A stretch of DNA of 64,000 nt from Pseudomonadota bacterium. Lineage in GTDB: Bacteria; Pseudomonadota; Alphaproteobacteria; Sneathiellales; Sneathiellaceae. Made by a program: the position numbers and the translations under genes. The notes under the pieces are model-generated. The model was not told the DNA's origin and made no database searches. It worked only from the letters and a program-made list of their open reading frames with translations. Where the stretch lies: NCBI GenBank assembly GCA_024743055.1, contig JANSXH010000003.1, forward strand, positions 186,001 to 250,000. The letters run 5' to 3'. Below are positions 8,763 through 18,522 of this stretch, in pieces; position 1 is the stretch's first letter; the number at the start of each line of letters is the position of its first letter.

Positions 8763-9575
8763 TCAGCGATCATCACCTGTCGGATATTCAGCACTACTTG
8801 CAGCATTAGAAACAGCAATTTCCTGGGTCTGCGGCGAGGAATTAAGAGCGCTTTTTTGATAGGCAGCATGAGCTTGTGCAGGCGTTGTCGAAGCGGCGGG
8901 GGGGTCTACACGAAAGCTTTTAAACACAGCATTCAGTTGAGCTGGAGTAAGCTCTTCTGTATGAACTGCTTTGGCTTTTTCAATGTTTCGCTGAAAATCC
9001 GGTTGAGCACCTTTCCATTCGAGACCGATTGGCGTAATCGCTTCCCGTGCCTCAGGCGGCGCAACAGTCTGAGGAGCAGGGTTCGTAATCGCATTCTCAT
9101 TAACTTCGATGCTTTCTGGCAGGTTTAGTTTGGGGGCTGTAACCTCTGCCGGGTTTTCAACAGGGACAGTTGCCAGGGTTTCTTCCGGAAGGTCTGTCTC
9201 GGGACCGGTGAAAACAGCGATTACATGTTCCCCGACATCCTTTCCAGTACTATCTTCGATCGCTGAATTAATGAAGGAAACGGCCAGTCCGATCCCTCCA
9301 CTAAACAAAGTTCCCCCAATCATTCGGCTTCCGGGATTAATTTCATCGCCTGTGATCTCACGATATAGGGATGACACGAAGGGAATATGCTGAAGTGGAT
9401 TAATTATATCGAGAAAATCGTCAAAGCCAAATCCATCATCCCCGAAAACACCTTTACTTTCGACAACTTTACCATCCACCATTTTTGGGGCTGGGACATA
9501 TTTGGTAATAGCCTCACCCGGAACATTCTGATCCAGATAGGCATAAGGGTCACTGGTTGTGGCGCTAATGGTCAT
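8763..9575 (-). CDS. Conserved alphaproteobacterial hypothetical protein
   Basis: 270-aa protein of unknown function. I chose the ATG at 9575 (MTISATTSDPYAYLDQ) because GAGGAGAG stands 4-8 bases before it; an upstream start at 9635 has no such site. Residues about 45-100 contain a conserved-looking segment, FDDFLDIINPLQHIPFVSSLYREITGD and then GSRMIGGTLFSGGIGLAVSFINSAIED, which may be a small amphipathic or membrane-seeking region. The rest (about 110-270) is low-complexity, rich in Pro, Ala, Glu and Thr, and probably disordered. The LQHIPFVSSLYREITGDEI pattern recurs in many alphaproteobacterial hypothetical proteins. It lies between the L,D-transpeptidase and ribA. Confidence 0.75.
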   Translation of the reverse strand: MTISATTSDPYAYLDQNVPGEAITKYVPAPKMVDGKVVESKGVFGDDGFGFDDFLDIINPLQHIPFVSSLYREITGDEINPGSRMIGGTLFSGGIGLAVSFINSAIEDSTGKDVGEHVIAVFTGPETDLPEETLATVPVENPAEVTAPKLNLPESIEVNENAITNPAPQTVAPPEAREAITPIGLEWKGAQPDFQRNIEKAKAVHTEELTPAQLNAVFKSFRVDPPAASTTPAQAHAAYQKSALNSSPQTQEIAVSNAASSAEYPTGDDR

Positions 9576-9694
9576 ATAACTCTCCTCGTAAATAAAAAAG
9601 CAAGGAGCATGCCAAGAAAATAAGCTTTTTTTCAATGGGTTAGGGATTGCCGAGGGGGCTCGATCGGCAAAAATTGCCGTGCCAGAGGCACATC

Positions 9695-10816
9695 CTACAA
9701 ATAATGCCCACTGCGCTTGCGCTTTGTAGCGAGATAGAGCTCATTATGAGTGTTAGACGGGAATTTGTGGGTGACTCTCTCCGTTACCTCGATCCCATGG
9801 CGGGTTAGGCCGTCTACCTTGTCTGGGTTGTTTGTCATGAGCCGGACTGCGTGAAAGCCAAGTTGCTTGAACATTTCAGCTGCAGGCTGAAATACCCGTT
9901 CATCGGCATCAAAACCCAGCCTCTCATTGGCATCAACTGTGTCAAAGCCCTGACTTTGAAGCTTATAGGCCCGCAATTTATTGATTAGCCCAATACCGCG
10001 GCCTTCTTGGGCAAGGTAGAGAAGTACTCCGCCACCTTCATCATTGATGGCTTTGATGGCTCCTCGAAGTTGCTCGCCGCAATCACATTTAAGGGAGCCG
10101 ATGAGGTCACCGGTGAAACATTCCGAATGCAGCCGTGCAAGCACCGGCTTTTCGCGGCTTGGCGCTCCTATGAGGATCGCCAAATGCTCAATCCCACCAT
10201 CTTTTGGACGAAAGGCATGAATGATAGTATTTTCAGAACCTTGAAGGGGCACCTGAGCTGCGGCTACAGATTTCAATTGCAGGGCTGAAACTTCTTCAAA
10301 AGCGGAGATTTCTTCCAAAGTGGCCACAGAGAGATCATGTTTCTCACTGATCTTTGCGACATTTTGAAGAGCAACATCTGCTCCTACAACAGAAGGCAGA
10401 AGTCGAGACAACTTTGTCAGTTTGATAGAACCGGGAATTGATGGTGGTACTTTTTCTTTCAGCCGAGTAAATGGGCCCCGAAAGGGCTGATCAAGATCAT
10501 GGGTTGCATCAGCGAGCGCGCGCAGTAAAGGCGGATCCATCCAGTCTTCAATAATCAGACGGACGGCGCTGTCACCTGTTGGCATCACATGCAATACGTT
10601 TGCCCGGTGTGAGGTAAGGGCAAGCAAGGGTTCAGCGCCCGCGATCTCCTGAAGCTGTTGAAGTTCATCAGCATAGGTGAGCTCTGTCGCCATTACCAAA
10701 GATGCCTCTTCTTCTGAAGAAACAAGGATTGGTAAACCGCGACGAAGATCAGCCATGGCCCGATCAACATTGCGGAGTAGCCTAAGCTGTTTTTTGTTTT
10801 TATCTTTCAGGCTCAT
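9695..10816 (-). CDS. ribA: GTP cyclohydrolase II with N-terminal extension
   Basis: First step of riboflavin synthesis: converts GTP to 2,5-diamino-6-ribosylamino-pyrimidinone phosphate, formate and pyrophosphate. The C-terminal half (about residues 175-373) has the zinc site HSECFTGDLIGSLKCDCG (three Cys), the QEGRGIGL segment with the catalytic region, and NPDKVDGL near the end. The N-terminal ~170 residues form an extra domain that resembles the RibB/GTPCHII fusion layout but lacks the acidic RibB active-site signature as far as I can see. This layout is common in alphaproteobacterial RibA proteins of about 370 aa. No FMN riboswitch is visible upstream. It is transcribed away from the response-regulator gene. 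Confidence 0.93.
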   Translation of the reverse strand: MSLKDKNKKQLRLLRNVDRAMADLRRGLPILVSSEEEASLVMATELTYADELQQLQEIAGAEPLLALTSHRANVLHVMPTGDSAVRLIIEDWMDPPLLRALADATHDLDQPFRGPFTRLKEKVPPSIPGSIKLTKLSRLLPSVVGADVALQNVAKISEKHDLSVATLEEISAFEEVSALQLKSVAAAQVPLQGSENTIIHAFRPKDGGIEHLAILIGAPSREKPVLARLHSECFTGDLIGSLKCDCGEQLRGAIKAINDEGGGVLLYLAQEGRGIGLINKLRAYKLQSQGFDTVDANERLGFDADERVFQPAAEMFKQLGFHAVRLMTNNPDKVDGLTRHGIEVTERVTHKFPSNTHNELYLATKRKRSGHYL

Positions 10817-11170
10817 CGTTCTAATTTATTGTCATAAGGTTGAAATCCAGGCGAACAGGTAGGATCCAGCATTGTATTATCAGCCTACGGGTGCTGACCG
10901 CAAACATAAAAGCCAACGAGCTAACTAATTTCGGCTAAGCTTGCCATCTTAGGTAACTTAGATACCGATCGAAGAGACTCTATAATAGCCTCTAGTATGG
11001 ACGATCATCTGACGACAGCGTGAAGTCGGGGATTGACGGGATCACTTCTCTGTGAAAACTTGAGGCTAATGCCCTATATAAACCTTGAATACGAGATTAT
11101 GACACCAATTTCTAAGGCTTTCCGGGGCCTATATTGTTCCGGAAGCAATTTGTGAACGGGGACATCTAAG
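10817..11170. promoter_or_regulatory. Divergent promoter region of ribA and response regulator
   Basis: 354-base gap without a credible gene. A TATAAT hexamer at 10981-10986 and a TTGACG at 11034-11039 face the response-regulator gene, but neither has a well-spaced partner, so the promoter is not assigned. The sequence before ribA shows no conserved FMN-riboswitch core. Confidence 0.35.
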
Positions 11171-11860
11171 ATGACAGGCGGCAAAAAAATTCTTCTTGTG
11201 GATGACGACAATAGTCTTCGCGAAACTCTTGCAGAGCAGTTGGACTTGCATGAGGAGTTTTTGACCATGCAGGCGGATACAGCGTCTAAGGCGCTGGAAA
11301 CCATCAAATCTAACCATTTTGATCTTATCCTTCTGGATGTTGGATTACCGGATATGGATGGTAGAGAGGCTTGCAAACTGATCCGAAAATCCGGGATCAA
11401 GGCTCCGATTATTATGCTGACGGCTCAGGATAGTGATAGCGATCAGATTCTGGGACTGGAATCCGGCGCCAACGACTATGTGGCGAAACCTTTCAAAATT
11501 GGGGTTCTTCTGGCTCGCATCCGGGCGCAGCTTCGCCAGCATGAGCAAAGTGAAGACGCTATTTTCACGATCGGCCCTTACAGCTTCCGGCCAGCCAATA
11601 AGCTGATGGTTCACAAGGAAACCGCGCAAAAAGTGCGGCTGACTGAAAAAGAGACTTCAATCCTTAAATATCTCTACCGGTCCGGCAAGAAGGTTGTGTC
11701 CCGTGATATTCTTTTGAATGAAGTCTGGGGATATAACGCCGGGGTGACGACCCATACATTGGAAACTCATATCTACCGTCTTCGTCAGAAGATTGAGGAT
11801 GAGCCATCTTCGGCCTCTATTCTGGTGACGGAAACGGGCGGATATCGCCTGGCACCCTAA
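11171..11860 (+). CDS. OmpR/PhoB-type response regulator, orphan
   Basis: Two-component response regulator, 229 aa. The receiver domain (residues 5-120) has acidic DDD near the start, the phospho-acceptor Asp in LILLDVGLPDMDG (about 54), Thr/Ser in MLTAQD and the conserved Lys in VAKPF. The winged-helix DNA-binding domain (about 130-229) has LTEKETSILKYLYRSGKKVVSRDILLNEVWGY and the recognition-helix region VTTHTLETHIYRLRQKIE. No histidine kinase gene is adjacent, so its partner must be elsewhere. A GGGGACA site precedes the ATG. The 3' end overlaps convergent folC by 4 bases. Target genes cannot be inferred. Confidence 0.95.
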   Translation: MTGGKKILLVDDDNSLRETLAEQLDLHEEFLTMQADTASKALETIKSNHFDLILLDVGLPDMDGREACKLIRKSGIKAPIIMLTAQDSDSDQILGLESGANDYVAKPFKIGVLLARIRAQLRQHEQSEDAIFTIGPYSFRPANKLMVHKETAQKVRLTEKETSILKYLYRSGKKVVSRDILLNEVWGYNAGVTTHTLETHIYRLRQKIEDEPSSASILVTETGGYRLAP

Positions 11861-13164
11861 TTGAGCTCTGTTTCGTTCTCCCGAAGAACCTGACCAGCCA
11901 GATAGAGGCTGCCTGTGATAAGCAGGCGGCATCTTCTGCCATTGAGCTGAAGTTTTAAGGCATCAATTGCAGCCTTTAAAGAGGATTGCGCAATCAGATG
12001 TATTCCTGCATTAGCCGCTAACTCAGCCAGCTCTTCTGCCGATGTTGCTGCAACTTGGTCGTCTATGGGAACTGTGAATCCACTCTCAATGACATCCTTG
12101 AGAGCGTTAAAGAAAGAGCCTTGATCCTTGGTGTTGAGCATGCCCGCAATAATGTAGTTCCGACGGGGATCTTTTTCGTTCCAATTGGCAAAAGTTTTTG
12201 CAATCTGCGCACCTGCGGCAGGGTTATGCCCGCCGTCCAACCAGATCTCTAGGTCATCAGGCAGGCTATCAATAATTCGTCCTTTTGTTAGCCGATGCAT
12301 CCGTCCTGGCCAGTCCACCGTTTGAAGCCCCGTTTCAATCTGAGTGGAGGTCACGCGATAGTCCCGTAAATGATCAAGGCAGGCGAGGGCTGTTGCGGCA
12401 TTCCCAACTTGATGAATTCCTGGCAATGCGGGCAGGGAGAATGAGGCCTTGCCAGAACGTCCTTCATAACTCCAGCCTTCTTCCGATTGTGAAAACAACC
12501 AGTCACGTCCGTGAGTATAGGGTTTTGCCCCTTTTTCTGTGGCTATCGCCAGAAGGGCTTTCTGGACGATGTCCGTTTGCGGGCCAACCACCACCGGTAC
12601 ATCCGACCTCATGATGCCCGCTTTCTCTCCGGCAATCCCGACGATATCCGTCCCGAGATATTGGGCATGGTCTTGAGAAATTGGGGTAATGGCTGTGACA
12701 ATTGGCTTTTCCACGACATTTGTGGCGTCAAGACGCCCGCCAAGCCCGGTTTCCAGTAACAGAATATCCGCTGGAGTTTCTGCAAATGCCTTGAAGGCTG
12801 CAGCTGTAGTGATTTCAAAATAGGTGATGGGGGTGGGGCCGTTAATTCTCTCACATTCCGCTAGTAGCGCTTCGAGAGCAGGCTCATCTATTATTTTACC
12901 GGCCAGGCGTATGCGCTCTGCAAAGGTTACAAGATGGGGGGAGGTATAGACATGGACGGAATAACCACCAGCCTCCAAAATGGCCCTGAGATAGGCGAGC
13001 AAAGATCCTTTTCCATTGGTTCCGGCCACATGAAGAACGGGCGGCAACTGGCGCTCTGGATGCCCGAGCTTCTCCAGAATCTGCCACATACGATCAAGGG
13101 ATAGATCAATAATCTTTGGATGCAGCGCCATAAGCTGCGATAGGATATGATCGCTTTTCTTCAA
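11857..13164 (-). CDS. folC: Bifunctional dihydrofolate synthase / folylpolyglutamate synthase
   Basis: Mur-ligase-family enzyme (435 aa) that adds glutamate to dihydropteroate and to folates in the cytoplasm. The ATP-binding loop appears as VAGTNGKGSLLAYL (about residues 47-60). VYTSPHLVTFAERI is the folate-binding loop, LLETGLGGRLDATNV is the Mur-type metal/ATP segment, and LDGGHNPAAG lies near 310. The reading frame opens with TTG at 13164; an in-frame ATG at 13131 (MALHPKIID) is an alternative start. It is the last gene of the minus-strand block, 17 bases after accD, so it is probably co-transcribed. Confidence 0.95.
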   Translation of the reverse strand: MKKSDHILSQLMALHPKIIDLSLDRMWQILEKLGHPERQLPPVLHVAGTNGKGSLLAYLRAILEAGGYSVHVYTSPHLVTFAERIRLAGKIIDEPALEALLAECERINGPTPITYFEITTAAAFKAFAETPADILLLETGLGGRLDATNVVEKPIVTAITPISQDHAQYLGTDIVGIAGEKAGIMRSDVPVVVGPQTDIVQKALLAIATEKGAKPYTHGRDWLFSQSEEGWSYEGRSGKASFSLPALPGIHQVGNAATALACLDHLRDYRVTSTQIETGLQTVDWPGRMHRLTKGRIIDSLPDDLEIWLDGGHNPAAGAQIAKTFANWNEKDPRRNYIIAGMLNTKDQGSFFNALKDVIESGFTVPIDDQVAATSAEELAELAANAGIHLIAQSSLKAAIDALKLQLNGRRCRLLITGSLYLAGQVLRENETELN

Positions 13165-13181
13165 GCTTGGGCCCGCTAAAG

Positions 13182-14180
13182 CTATTCAGCCGCCTTGAGA
13201 TTTTTCTCCGCTTTAGCGGGATCCTCAGGCGATTTGTCTGCTTCACCCGGCTTTGCGGTTTCTTTTGTAGCGGTTTCCTTGGGTTCAGGCTTTTTCTTGG
13301 TCTTCTTTGCAGAAGCAGGTTCAGGCTTCTTCTTTCTCTGGGTGACCAGATCGACAAGTCGCGCCAGGGTTTCCTTTAAGTCTTTACGGTGAACCACCAT
13401 ATCGAGCATGCCATGTTCGAGAAGAAATTCCGCCCGCTGAAAGCCTTCAGGCAGCTGCTCGCGGATGGTTTCTTCGATAACTCTAGGGCCGGCAAAGCAG
13501 ATAAGCGCACCAGGTTCGGAAATCTGAATATCCCCAAGCATAGCGTAGGAGGCCGTGACCCCGCCGGTGGTCGGGTCCGTTAGGACAACGATAAAGGGCA
13601 GCCGGGATTCCTTCAGCCGCTGAATGGCGACTGTGGTCCGCGGCATTTGCATGAGCGACAGGATGCCTTCCTGCATGCGGGCACCCCCAGCGGAAGAAAA
13701 CAGAATTAGCGGCGCCTTTTGCAAAATGGCAAGTTTTGAGGCGGCGACGATAGCCTCGCCAACGGCCAATCCCAAGGACCCGCCCATAAAATTGAAGTTC
13801 TGCACAGCGATGACTGCCGGGTTTCCAGATATTTTCCCGTGGGCAACGCTCATGGCATCTCTATTACCGGTCTTGTTTCGGGCTTCCTTGAGACGTTCCG
13901 TATATTTCTTAGAATCTCGGAACTTAAGGGGATCCGCTGGGACTTCCGGAAGTTCAATTAGATCAAATTTGGCTTCGTCGAAGAGGTTGTTAAAACGCTC
14001 AGTCGGGCCAATACGCATATGATGCTGACAATGACTGCAGACATTCTGATTGGCTTCGAGATCACTGTGAAACAGCATTTGCCCACACTCAGGACATTTG
14101 ATCCACAAATTGTCAGGTGTGTCCTGCTTTGTGGTCAATTGGCGGAATTTGGGAAGAACCTTATTCGTCAACCAGTTCAT
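13182..14180 (-). CDS. accD: Acetyl-CoA carboxylase carboxyltransferase subunit beta
   Basis: Beta subunit of the carboxyltransferase that makes malonyl-CoA, the committed step of fatty-acid synthesis. An N-terminal four-Cys zinc ribbon ([16 protein letters not shown]...VCSHCQHH) is followed by the crotonase-like carboxyltransferase core with GGASMQEG-type sequence ([18 protein letters not shown]) and [15 protein letters not shown]. Length 332 aa includes a C-terminal tail of about 45 residues very rich in Lys, Pro, Glu and Ala ([17 protein letters not shown]...), which is probably disordered. The start is preceded by AGGATA. The gene lies between trpA and folC, a common alphaproteobacterial order. 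Confidence 0.96.
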   Translation of the reverse strand: MNWLTNKVLPKFRQLTTKQDTPDNLWIKCPECGQMLFHSDLEANQNVCSHCQHHMRIGPTERFNNLFDEAKFDLIELPEVPADPLKFRDSKKYTERLKEARNKTGNRDAMSVAHGKISGNPAVIAVQNFNFMGGSLGLAVGEAIVAASKLAILQKAPLILFSSAGGARMQEGILSLMQMPRTTVAIQRLKESRLPFIVVLTDPTTGGVTASYAMLGDIQISEPGALICFAGPRVIEETIREQLPEGFQRAEFLLEHGMLDMVVHRKDLKETLARLVDLVTQRKKKPEPASAKKTKKKPEPKETATKETAKPGEADKSPEDPAKAEKNLKAAE

Positions 14181-14192
14181 TGTCGTATCCTG

Positions 14193-15011
14193 TCAGTTCT
14201 TGCGAACGCTTTTGATGCCGTCTGAAATTTCCGTTGCCAGTGCAAGGAGCCGTTTTACCGCATCCTGATCATCGGTGCCAAGTGCGATCTGTTCAACCAG
14301 AGCCGTTCCAACAACCGCCCCATCGGCGATTCTAGCAATTTCTGCAGCCTGTGCGCCAGTTCTAATACCAAAACCGACCGCAATAGGTAATTTGGCGGTT
14401 TTACGAATACGTTCAAGAGCTACCGCAACATCCGACGGTTTTGGTGCGGCGGCACCCGTTGTCCCGGCGATCGATACGTAATATAAAAATCCGGAAGAAT
14501 TGGCGAGAACCGTTGGCAGCCTATGGTCATCGGTTGTTGGCGTCGCCAAACGGATAAAGTTAAGTCCCGCCTTCAGGGCCGGTATGCAAAGCTCTTCATC
14601 CTCTTCCGACGGAAGATCGACAACGATTAGGCCGTCAACCCCGGCTTTTAGGGCGTCTTCCAGGAAACTATCTACGCCATATGCATAAATGGGATTGTAA
14701 TAACCCATAAGAACAATTGGGGTATCGTCATCGGTTTTCCGAAAATCCGAAATCAACTTCAGGGTCGACCGGAGGGTCGCGCCAGCAGCCAAGGCCCGAA
14801 GCCCGGCCTGTTGAATAGCAGGGCCGTCAGCCATGGGGTCCGTAAAAGGCAAACCTACTTCGATGATGTCGGCTCCGGCGGCAGGTAGACCTTTGACCAC
14901 TTCAAGGGAGGCATCATAGTTCGGATCGCCAGCCATGACATAGGTGACGAAAGCGGCACGCCCTTCCGCTTTAAGGGCTGCAAAGCGACGATCAATACGT
15001 GTTTCACTCAC
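14193..15011 (-). CDS. trpA: Tryptophan synthase alpha subunit
   Basis: Cleaves indole-3-glycerol phosphate to indole and glyceraldehyde 3-phosphate, and channels indole to TrpB. The TIM-barrel signature [19 protein letters not shown] carries the catalytic Glu (about residue 50) and Asp (about 61). LVVDLPSEE and the phosphate-binding GFGIRTGAQ are also present. Length 272 aa is normal. Translation probably starts at GTG (15009-15011), which overlaps the trpB stop as GTGA and implies translational coupling. The stop lies 12 bases before accD. Confidence 0.97.
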   Translation of the reverse strand: MSETRIDRRFAALKAEGRAAFVTYVMAGDPNYDASLEVVKGLPAAGADIIEVGLPFTDPMADGPAIQQAGLRALAAGATLRSTLKLISDFRKTDDDTPIVLMGYYNPIYAYGVDSFLEDALKAGVDGLIVVDLPSEEDEELCIPALKAGLNFIRLATPTTDDHRLPTVLANSSGFLYYVSIAGTTGAAAPKPSDVAVALERIRKTAKLPIAVGFGIRTGAQAAEIARIADGAVVGTALVEQIALGTDDQDAVKRLLALATEISDGIKSVRKN

Positions 15012-16219
15012 AACTCTACTCCCAATGCATCCGCGACGGTGAATATGTCTTTATCTCCGCGGCCTGATAAATTGATAACAATCAGATGATCCTTCGGTAA
15101 ACTTGGCGCGAGAGTCTCCAGATGGGCTAGGGCATGGGCAGATTCCAACGCCGGAATGATCCCCTCGAGCTTGCAGCAAAGCTGAAAAGCTTCCAAAGCC
15201 TCACTATCTGTTGCATTCACATATTTCACTCGGCCGATATCGTTGAGCCAGGCATGCTCCGGACCAATACCAGGATAGTCCAAACCTGCCGAGATTGAAT
15301 GGGCTTCCGTAATTTGGCCGTCCTCATCCTGTAGCAGGTAAGTCCGGTTGCCATGCAATATGCCGGGAGTGCCGCCGTTTAGGGAGGCCGCATGCTGGCC
15401 GGTTTCAATGCCATGCCCGGCAGCTTCCACCCCAATCATTTCAACGGAATCATCATCCAGGAACGGATGAAACAGCCCCATGGCGTTCGATCCGCCGCCG
15501 ATGCAGGCCAGCAGGGTATCTGGCAGCCGCCCTTCCTGTGCCATCATCTGGCGTCTTGTTTCCTCGCCAATGACATTCTGAAAATCACGGACCAGTTCCG
15601 GATACGGATGCGGTCCAGCGACAGTGCCGATGATATAGAAAGTGTCTGCGACATTGGTTACCCAGTCCCGCAAGGCTTCATTAAGGGCATCTTTCAATGT
15701 GCGGGAGCCGGAAGTGACCGGTATGACCTCTGCCCCCAATAATTTCATGCGAAAGACATTGGGCTTCTGGCGCTCGATATCTGTTTCGCCCATATAGATG
15801 GCACATTTGAGGCCAAAACGGGCAGCAACAGTCGCGGTCGCCACACCATGCTGTCCTGCACCGGTTTCAGCAATAATCCGCTTTTTCCCCATGCGCATGG
15901 CCAGCAGGATCTGGCCCATGCAGTTATTAATCTTATGGGCACCAGTATGGTTGAGGTCTTCCCGTTTCAAATAAATCTTGGCGCCGCCGTAATGCTCTGT
16001 AAGCCTCTCGGCGAAGTAAAGCGGAGACTCTCGACCGACAAAATGCTTGAGCAAGCCCGACAGCTGCGCCGCGAATTCCGGGTCCTTCTTAGAAGATTCA
16101 TAGGCCTCATTCAGTTCCAGAATAAGCGGCATCAGCGTTTCCGCTACAAACTGGCCGCCATAAATTCCGAAATGTCCGGTTTCGTCTGGCCCGGCTCTAA
16201 AGGTATTTAACTGTGTCAT
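15008..16219 (-). CDS. trpB: Tryptophan synthase beta subunit
   Basis: PLP enzyme (403 aa) that condenses indole with serine to form tryptophan. The PLP-binding lysine is in [16 protein letters not shown] (about residue 92). [15 protein letters not shown], the glycine-rich phosphate cup [10 protein letters not shown] (about 238) and the C-terminal [10 protein letters not shown] are all canonical. It overlaps trpA by 4 bases and lies 26 bases after trpF, so trpF-trpB-trpA form one unit. No leader peptide or attenuator was seen before the group. Confidence 0.97.
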   Translation of the reverse strand: MTQLNTFRAGPDETGHFGIYGGQFVAETLMPLILELNEAYESSKKDPEFAAQLSGLLKHFVGRESPLYFAERLTEHYGGAKIYLKREDLNHTGAHKINNCMGQILLAMRMGKKRIIAETGAGQHGVATATVAARFGLKCAIYMGETDIERQKPNVFRMKLLGAEVIPVTSGSRTLKDALNEALRDWVTNVADTFYIIGTVAGPHPYPELVRDFQNVIGEETRRQMMAQEGRLPDTLLACIGGGSNAMGLFHPFLDDDSVEMIGVEAAGHGIETGQHAASLNGGTPGILHGNRTYLLQDEDGQITEAHSISAGLDYPGIGPEHAWLNDIGRVKYVNATDSEALEAFQLCCKLEGIIPALESAHALAHLETLAPSLPKDHLIVINLSGRGDKDIFTVADALGVEL

Positions 16220-16245
16220 AGAGATTTAAACCTCAACTTCTAATC

Positions 16246-16899
16246 TCAGACAGAGAGCGTCTGAAGTGTCTTTAAAAAGGCAGCGATGGCTGCCGGATTT
16301 TTTCGCCCAGGCTCAAACTCAACCCCGGAAGAGGTATCCACGGAGTGGGCTCCGCTGATTGTCACGGCCTGTTCAACATTTTCCGCCGTCAATCCACCCG
16401 CGAGCATCCACGGTTTATTGAATTTTTGACCCTTCATCATCCGCCAGTCGAAGACGAGACCATTTCCGCCCGGCAGCGCATTCGCCAGATCCTTCGGCGC
16501 TTTCGCGTCAAAGAGTAGCATGTCTGCAACCGATTCAAATGACTTGGCAGTCTCAAAATCATCAATATTGGCGATTTTGATAGCTTTGAGAACAGGCAGG
16601 TTGAATTTACGCCGGATCTCCGCCACGCGGTCAACTGTTTCCGAGCCGTGTAGCTGTATCCAATCAAGTGATACGACATCCAGAACCGATTGGATCAGGC
16701 TGTCCTCTGGATCAACAAACAGGCCGACTTTGTCAATGCTTGCGGGAATCTCGGCGGCGAGAGAAGCGGCCTGCTCAGGTGTAACATTCCGCGGGCTTGG
16801 CGGATAAAAGACAAATCCGACAAAGCGTGCGCCATTGTCGATCGCGGCGCTGACCGCTGCCTTATCCGAAAGACCGCATATTTTACCCTGAACCGTCAT
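16246..16899 (-). CDS. trpF: Phosphoribosylanthranilate isomerase
   Basis: Amadori isomerase of tryptophan synthesis, a (beta-alpha)8 barrel of 217 aa. The N-terminal KICGLSDKAAV gives the catalytic Cys (about residue 8), LDWIQLHGSE is conserved, and LLFDAKAPK carries the catalytic Asp region. The C-terminal VDTSSGVEFEPGRKN is the phosphate-binding end. The ATG follows the pyrF stop immediately with no gap, which indicates coupling. The order pyrF-trpF-trpB-trpA is well known in Alphaproteobacteria. Confidence 0.96.
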   Translation of the reverse strand: MTVQGKICGLSDKAAVSAAIDNGARFVGFVFYPPSPRNVTPEQAASLAAEIPASIDKVGLFVDPEDSLIQSVLDVVSLDWIQLHGSETVDRVAEIRRKFNLPVLKAIKIANIDDFETAKSFESVADMLLFDAKAPKDLANALPGGNGLVFDWRMMKGQKFNKPWMLAGGLTAENVEQAVTISGAHSVDTSSGVEFEPGRKNPAAIAAFLKTLQTLSV

Positions 16900-17610
16900 T
16901 CAGGCCGCCAAACTGCCCACAATCGTTTCAGCAGCTGCCCCTGGATCAGTAGCGGCGGTAATCGGCCGGCCAATTACCAAGTAACTGGCGCCGTCCGAAA
17001 GGGCCTCAATAGGGGTTTTGACCCTTTTTTGGTCACCATGGTCAGATCCGGCGGGACGAATACCGGGAACGACCAGCTTGAAATCAGGGCCACAGACCTG
17101 CCGGAGGGCATTGATCTCCCGTGGACTGCAGATTACTCCATCAGCACCATTGCGCTGAGCGAGTTCAGCGAGCCGAAGAACCTGGTCTTCAGCTGCGGAA
17201 TTTACGCCGACAGCTTTAAGGTCCTCATCATCCATGCTCGTCAGTACTGTTACCGCAAGGATCCAAGGGCGGGCGTCGTCAAATTCAGCAGAAGCATCGG
17301 CTGCGGCGCGGATCATAGCAGGCCCCCCGCTTGCATGAATGGTCAGCATGTTGGGCTTGATAAACTTCGCGGCGGCCCGGACACCGCCGGCAACAGTGTT
17401 GGGAATGTCATGAAACTTGAGATCTAGAAACAAAGAAGTTGTCTCACCAGCAACCGCCATCACGCCTTGTGGACCATGGGATGTAAAAAACTCCTTGCCG
17501 AGTTTCAAACCGCCGGAGATAGGCGCAAGGGTCTTGCCCAAGGCAATGGCTGCATCAAGATCTGTCGTGTCAATGGCCGTAAATACGGCGTTTTGAGGAT
17601 GATGTCTCAT
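16900..17610 (-). CDS. pyrF: Orotidine 5'-phosphate decarboxylase
   Basis: Last step of UMP synthesis, decarboxylating OMP. The catalytic motif is LFLDLKFHDIPNTVAG (about residues 60-75), with the alternating Asp-Lys-Asp charges of the active site. An N-terminal AIDTTDLDAA and the C-terminal phosphate gripper VPGIRPAGSDHGDQKR / YLVIGRPIT are present. Length 236 aa is normal. It lies first in the pyrF-trpF-trpB-trpA-accD-folC run, so its promoter should lie in 17611-17722, just after the end of the WYL regulator gene. Confidence 0.96.
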   Translation of the reverse strand: MRHHPQNAVFTAIDTTDLDAAIALGKTLAPISGGLKLGKEFFTSHGPQGVMAVAGETTSLFLDLKFHDIPNTVAGGVRAAAKFIKPNMLTIHASGGPAMIRAAADASAEFDDARPWILAVTVLTSMDDEDLKAVGVNSAAEDQVLRLAELAQRNGADGVICSPREINALRQVCGPDFKLVVPGIRPAGSDHGDQKRVKTPIEALSDGASYLVIGRPITAATDPGAAAETIVGSLAA

Positions 17611-17722
17611 GGCTTTATCCGTCGCTTAATAACGTCTCTTCAAAATTTGAAGCGATCATAGAAGTTTTTGTCAAAATGGGAAGGCATTGAGGCGTATTAC
17701 CCTGTTTTTTCCTACCATCAGG

Positions 17723-18415
17723 TTATTCCTTGTCCATTTGTCTCTGTGACTCAAGATAGGCTTTTAATTCCAGTTTTTTAGTATGTTTAAAATGTTCTTC
17801 CAAAACCGTCAGGTTTGATATCCGGTCGATGCGGAAATTTCGAAAGCCCTGGCGCAGTTCGCACCAGGCGGCCAGAAGCTGGACCGGGTCGAAAAACACT
17901 GTCAGCATTGGCCATAATATTCGCCTTGTCGGTCTTCCTTCGGCGTCTTCATAATCAACCTCGATCTTCTTCAGCTCCCGGATGGCCAGCCGTAGCTGCC
18001 TCATGTCAATAGAAACGGCTGGAGGTTCCGAAAACTGCGGCACAATAGCCCGAACCGACTGGAGTAAAGACCTGCGCTCAACCGGGAGGACATTCTCGAT
18101 CTTCGCCAGGACATCCTTCGCGGCACGGGATAGATCCGGATCACTTTTTATCTCCACCAGCCGGACCCCCAACATAATGGCATCTATTTCCTCATCCGTG
18201 AACATCATGGGAGGCAGGTCATAGCCGCCGCGTAGGAGATAACCGATGCCTCTTTCGCCATCTATCGGAACATTATTGCTCATCAGGTCCTGGATATCCC
18301 GATAGATGGTTCGTTCTGATACCTCAAGTTCCGTCGCCATTTCCTGAGCGGTCACCGGTGTCTTGTGCCGCTGAAGAATCTGGACAATCTGGAACAATCG
18401 ATCAGCACGACGCAT
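17723..18415 (-). CDS. YafY-type HTH/WYL transcriptional regulator
   Basis: DNA-binding regulator with an N-terminal winged helix (MRRADRLFQIVQILQRHKTPVTAQEMATELEVSERTIYRDIQDL, residues 1-45) and a C-terminal WYL-type ligand-sensing domain (about 120-205; the motif region is degenerate around WPMLTVFFDPVQLLAAWCELR). I chose the ATG at 18415 because GAGGAAG precedes it; a TTG 36 bases upstream keeps the frame open but has no such site. A perfect 9-base palindrome lies in the gap to the divergent GST-like gene, so it probably controls that gene and itself. The pair interrupts an otherwise conserved housekeeping block. Confidence 0.9.
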   Translation of the reverse strand: MRRADRLFQIVQILQRHKTPVTAQEMATELEVSERTIYRDIQDLMSNNVPIDGERGIGYLLRGGYDLPPMMFTDEEIDAIMLGVRLVEIKSDPDLSRAAKDVLAKIENVLPVERRSLLQSVRAIVPQFSEPPAVSIDMRQLRLAIRELKKIEVDYEDAEGRPTRRILWPMLTVFFDPVQLLAAWCELRQGFRNFRIDRISNLTVLEEHFKHTKKLELKAYLESQRQMDKE

Positions 18416-18450
18416 GAGTTTCTTCCTCTTTCCAATGCCCGGCAATGACA

Positions 18451-18474
18451 ACTGACAGGAGGTTGTCAGTTGGA
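18451..18474. promoter_or_regulatory. Perfect inverted repeat, likely WYL-regulator operator
   Basis: CAACTGACA and TGTCAGTTG flank a 6-base spacer. They form an exact 9+9 palindrome between the divergent WYL regulator and GST-like genes, about 36 bases from the regulator ATG and 49 from the GST ATG. The spacing suits a dimeric HTH protein. The assignment to this regulator rests on position. Confidence 0.7.
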
Positions 18475-18522
18475 GTTTGATATTAGCCTGTTTCAGTGAA
18501 ATGACAAACCATGGAGATCGAG

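Noticed and set aside
10817..10900. Possible FMN riboswitch upstream of ribA
   Set aside because: The conserved core of the RFN element is not visible on the minus strand.
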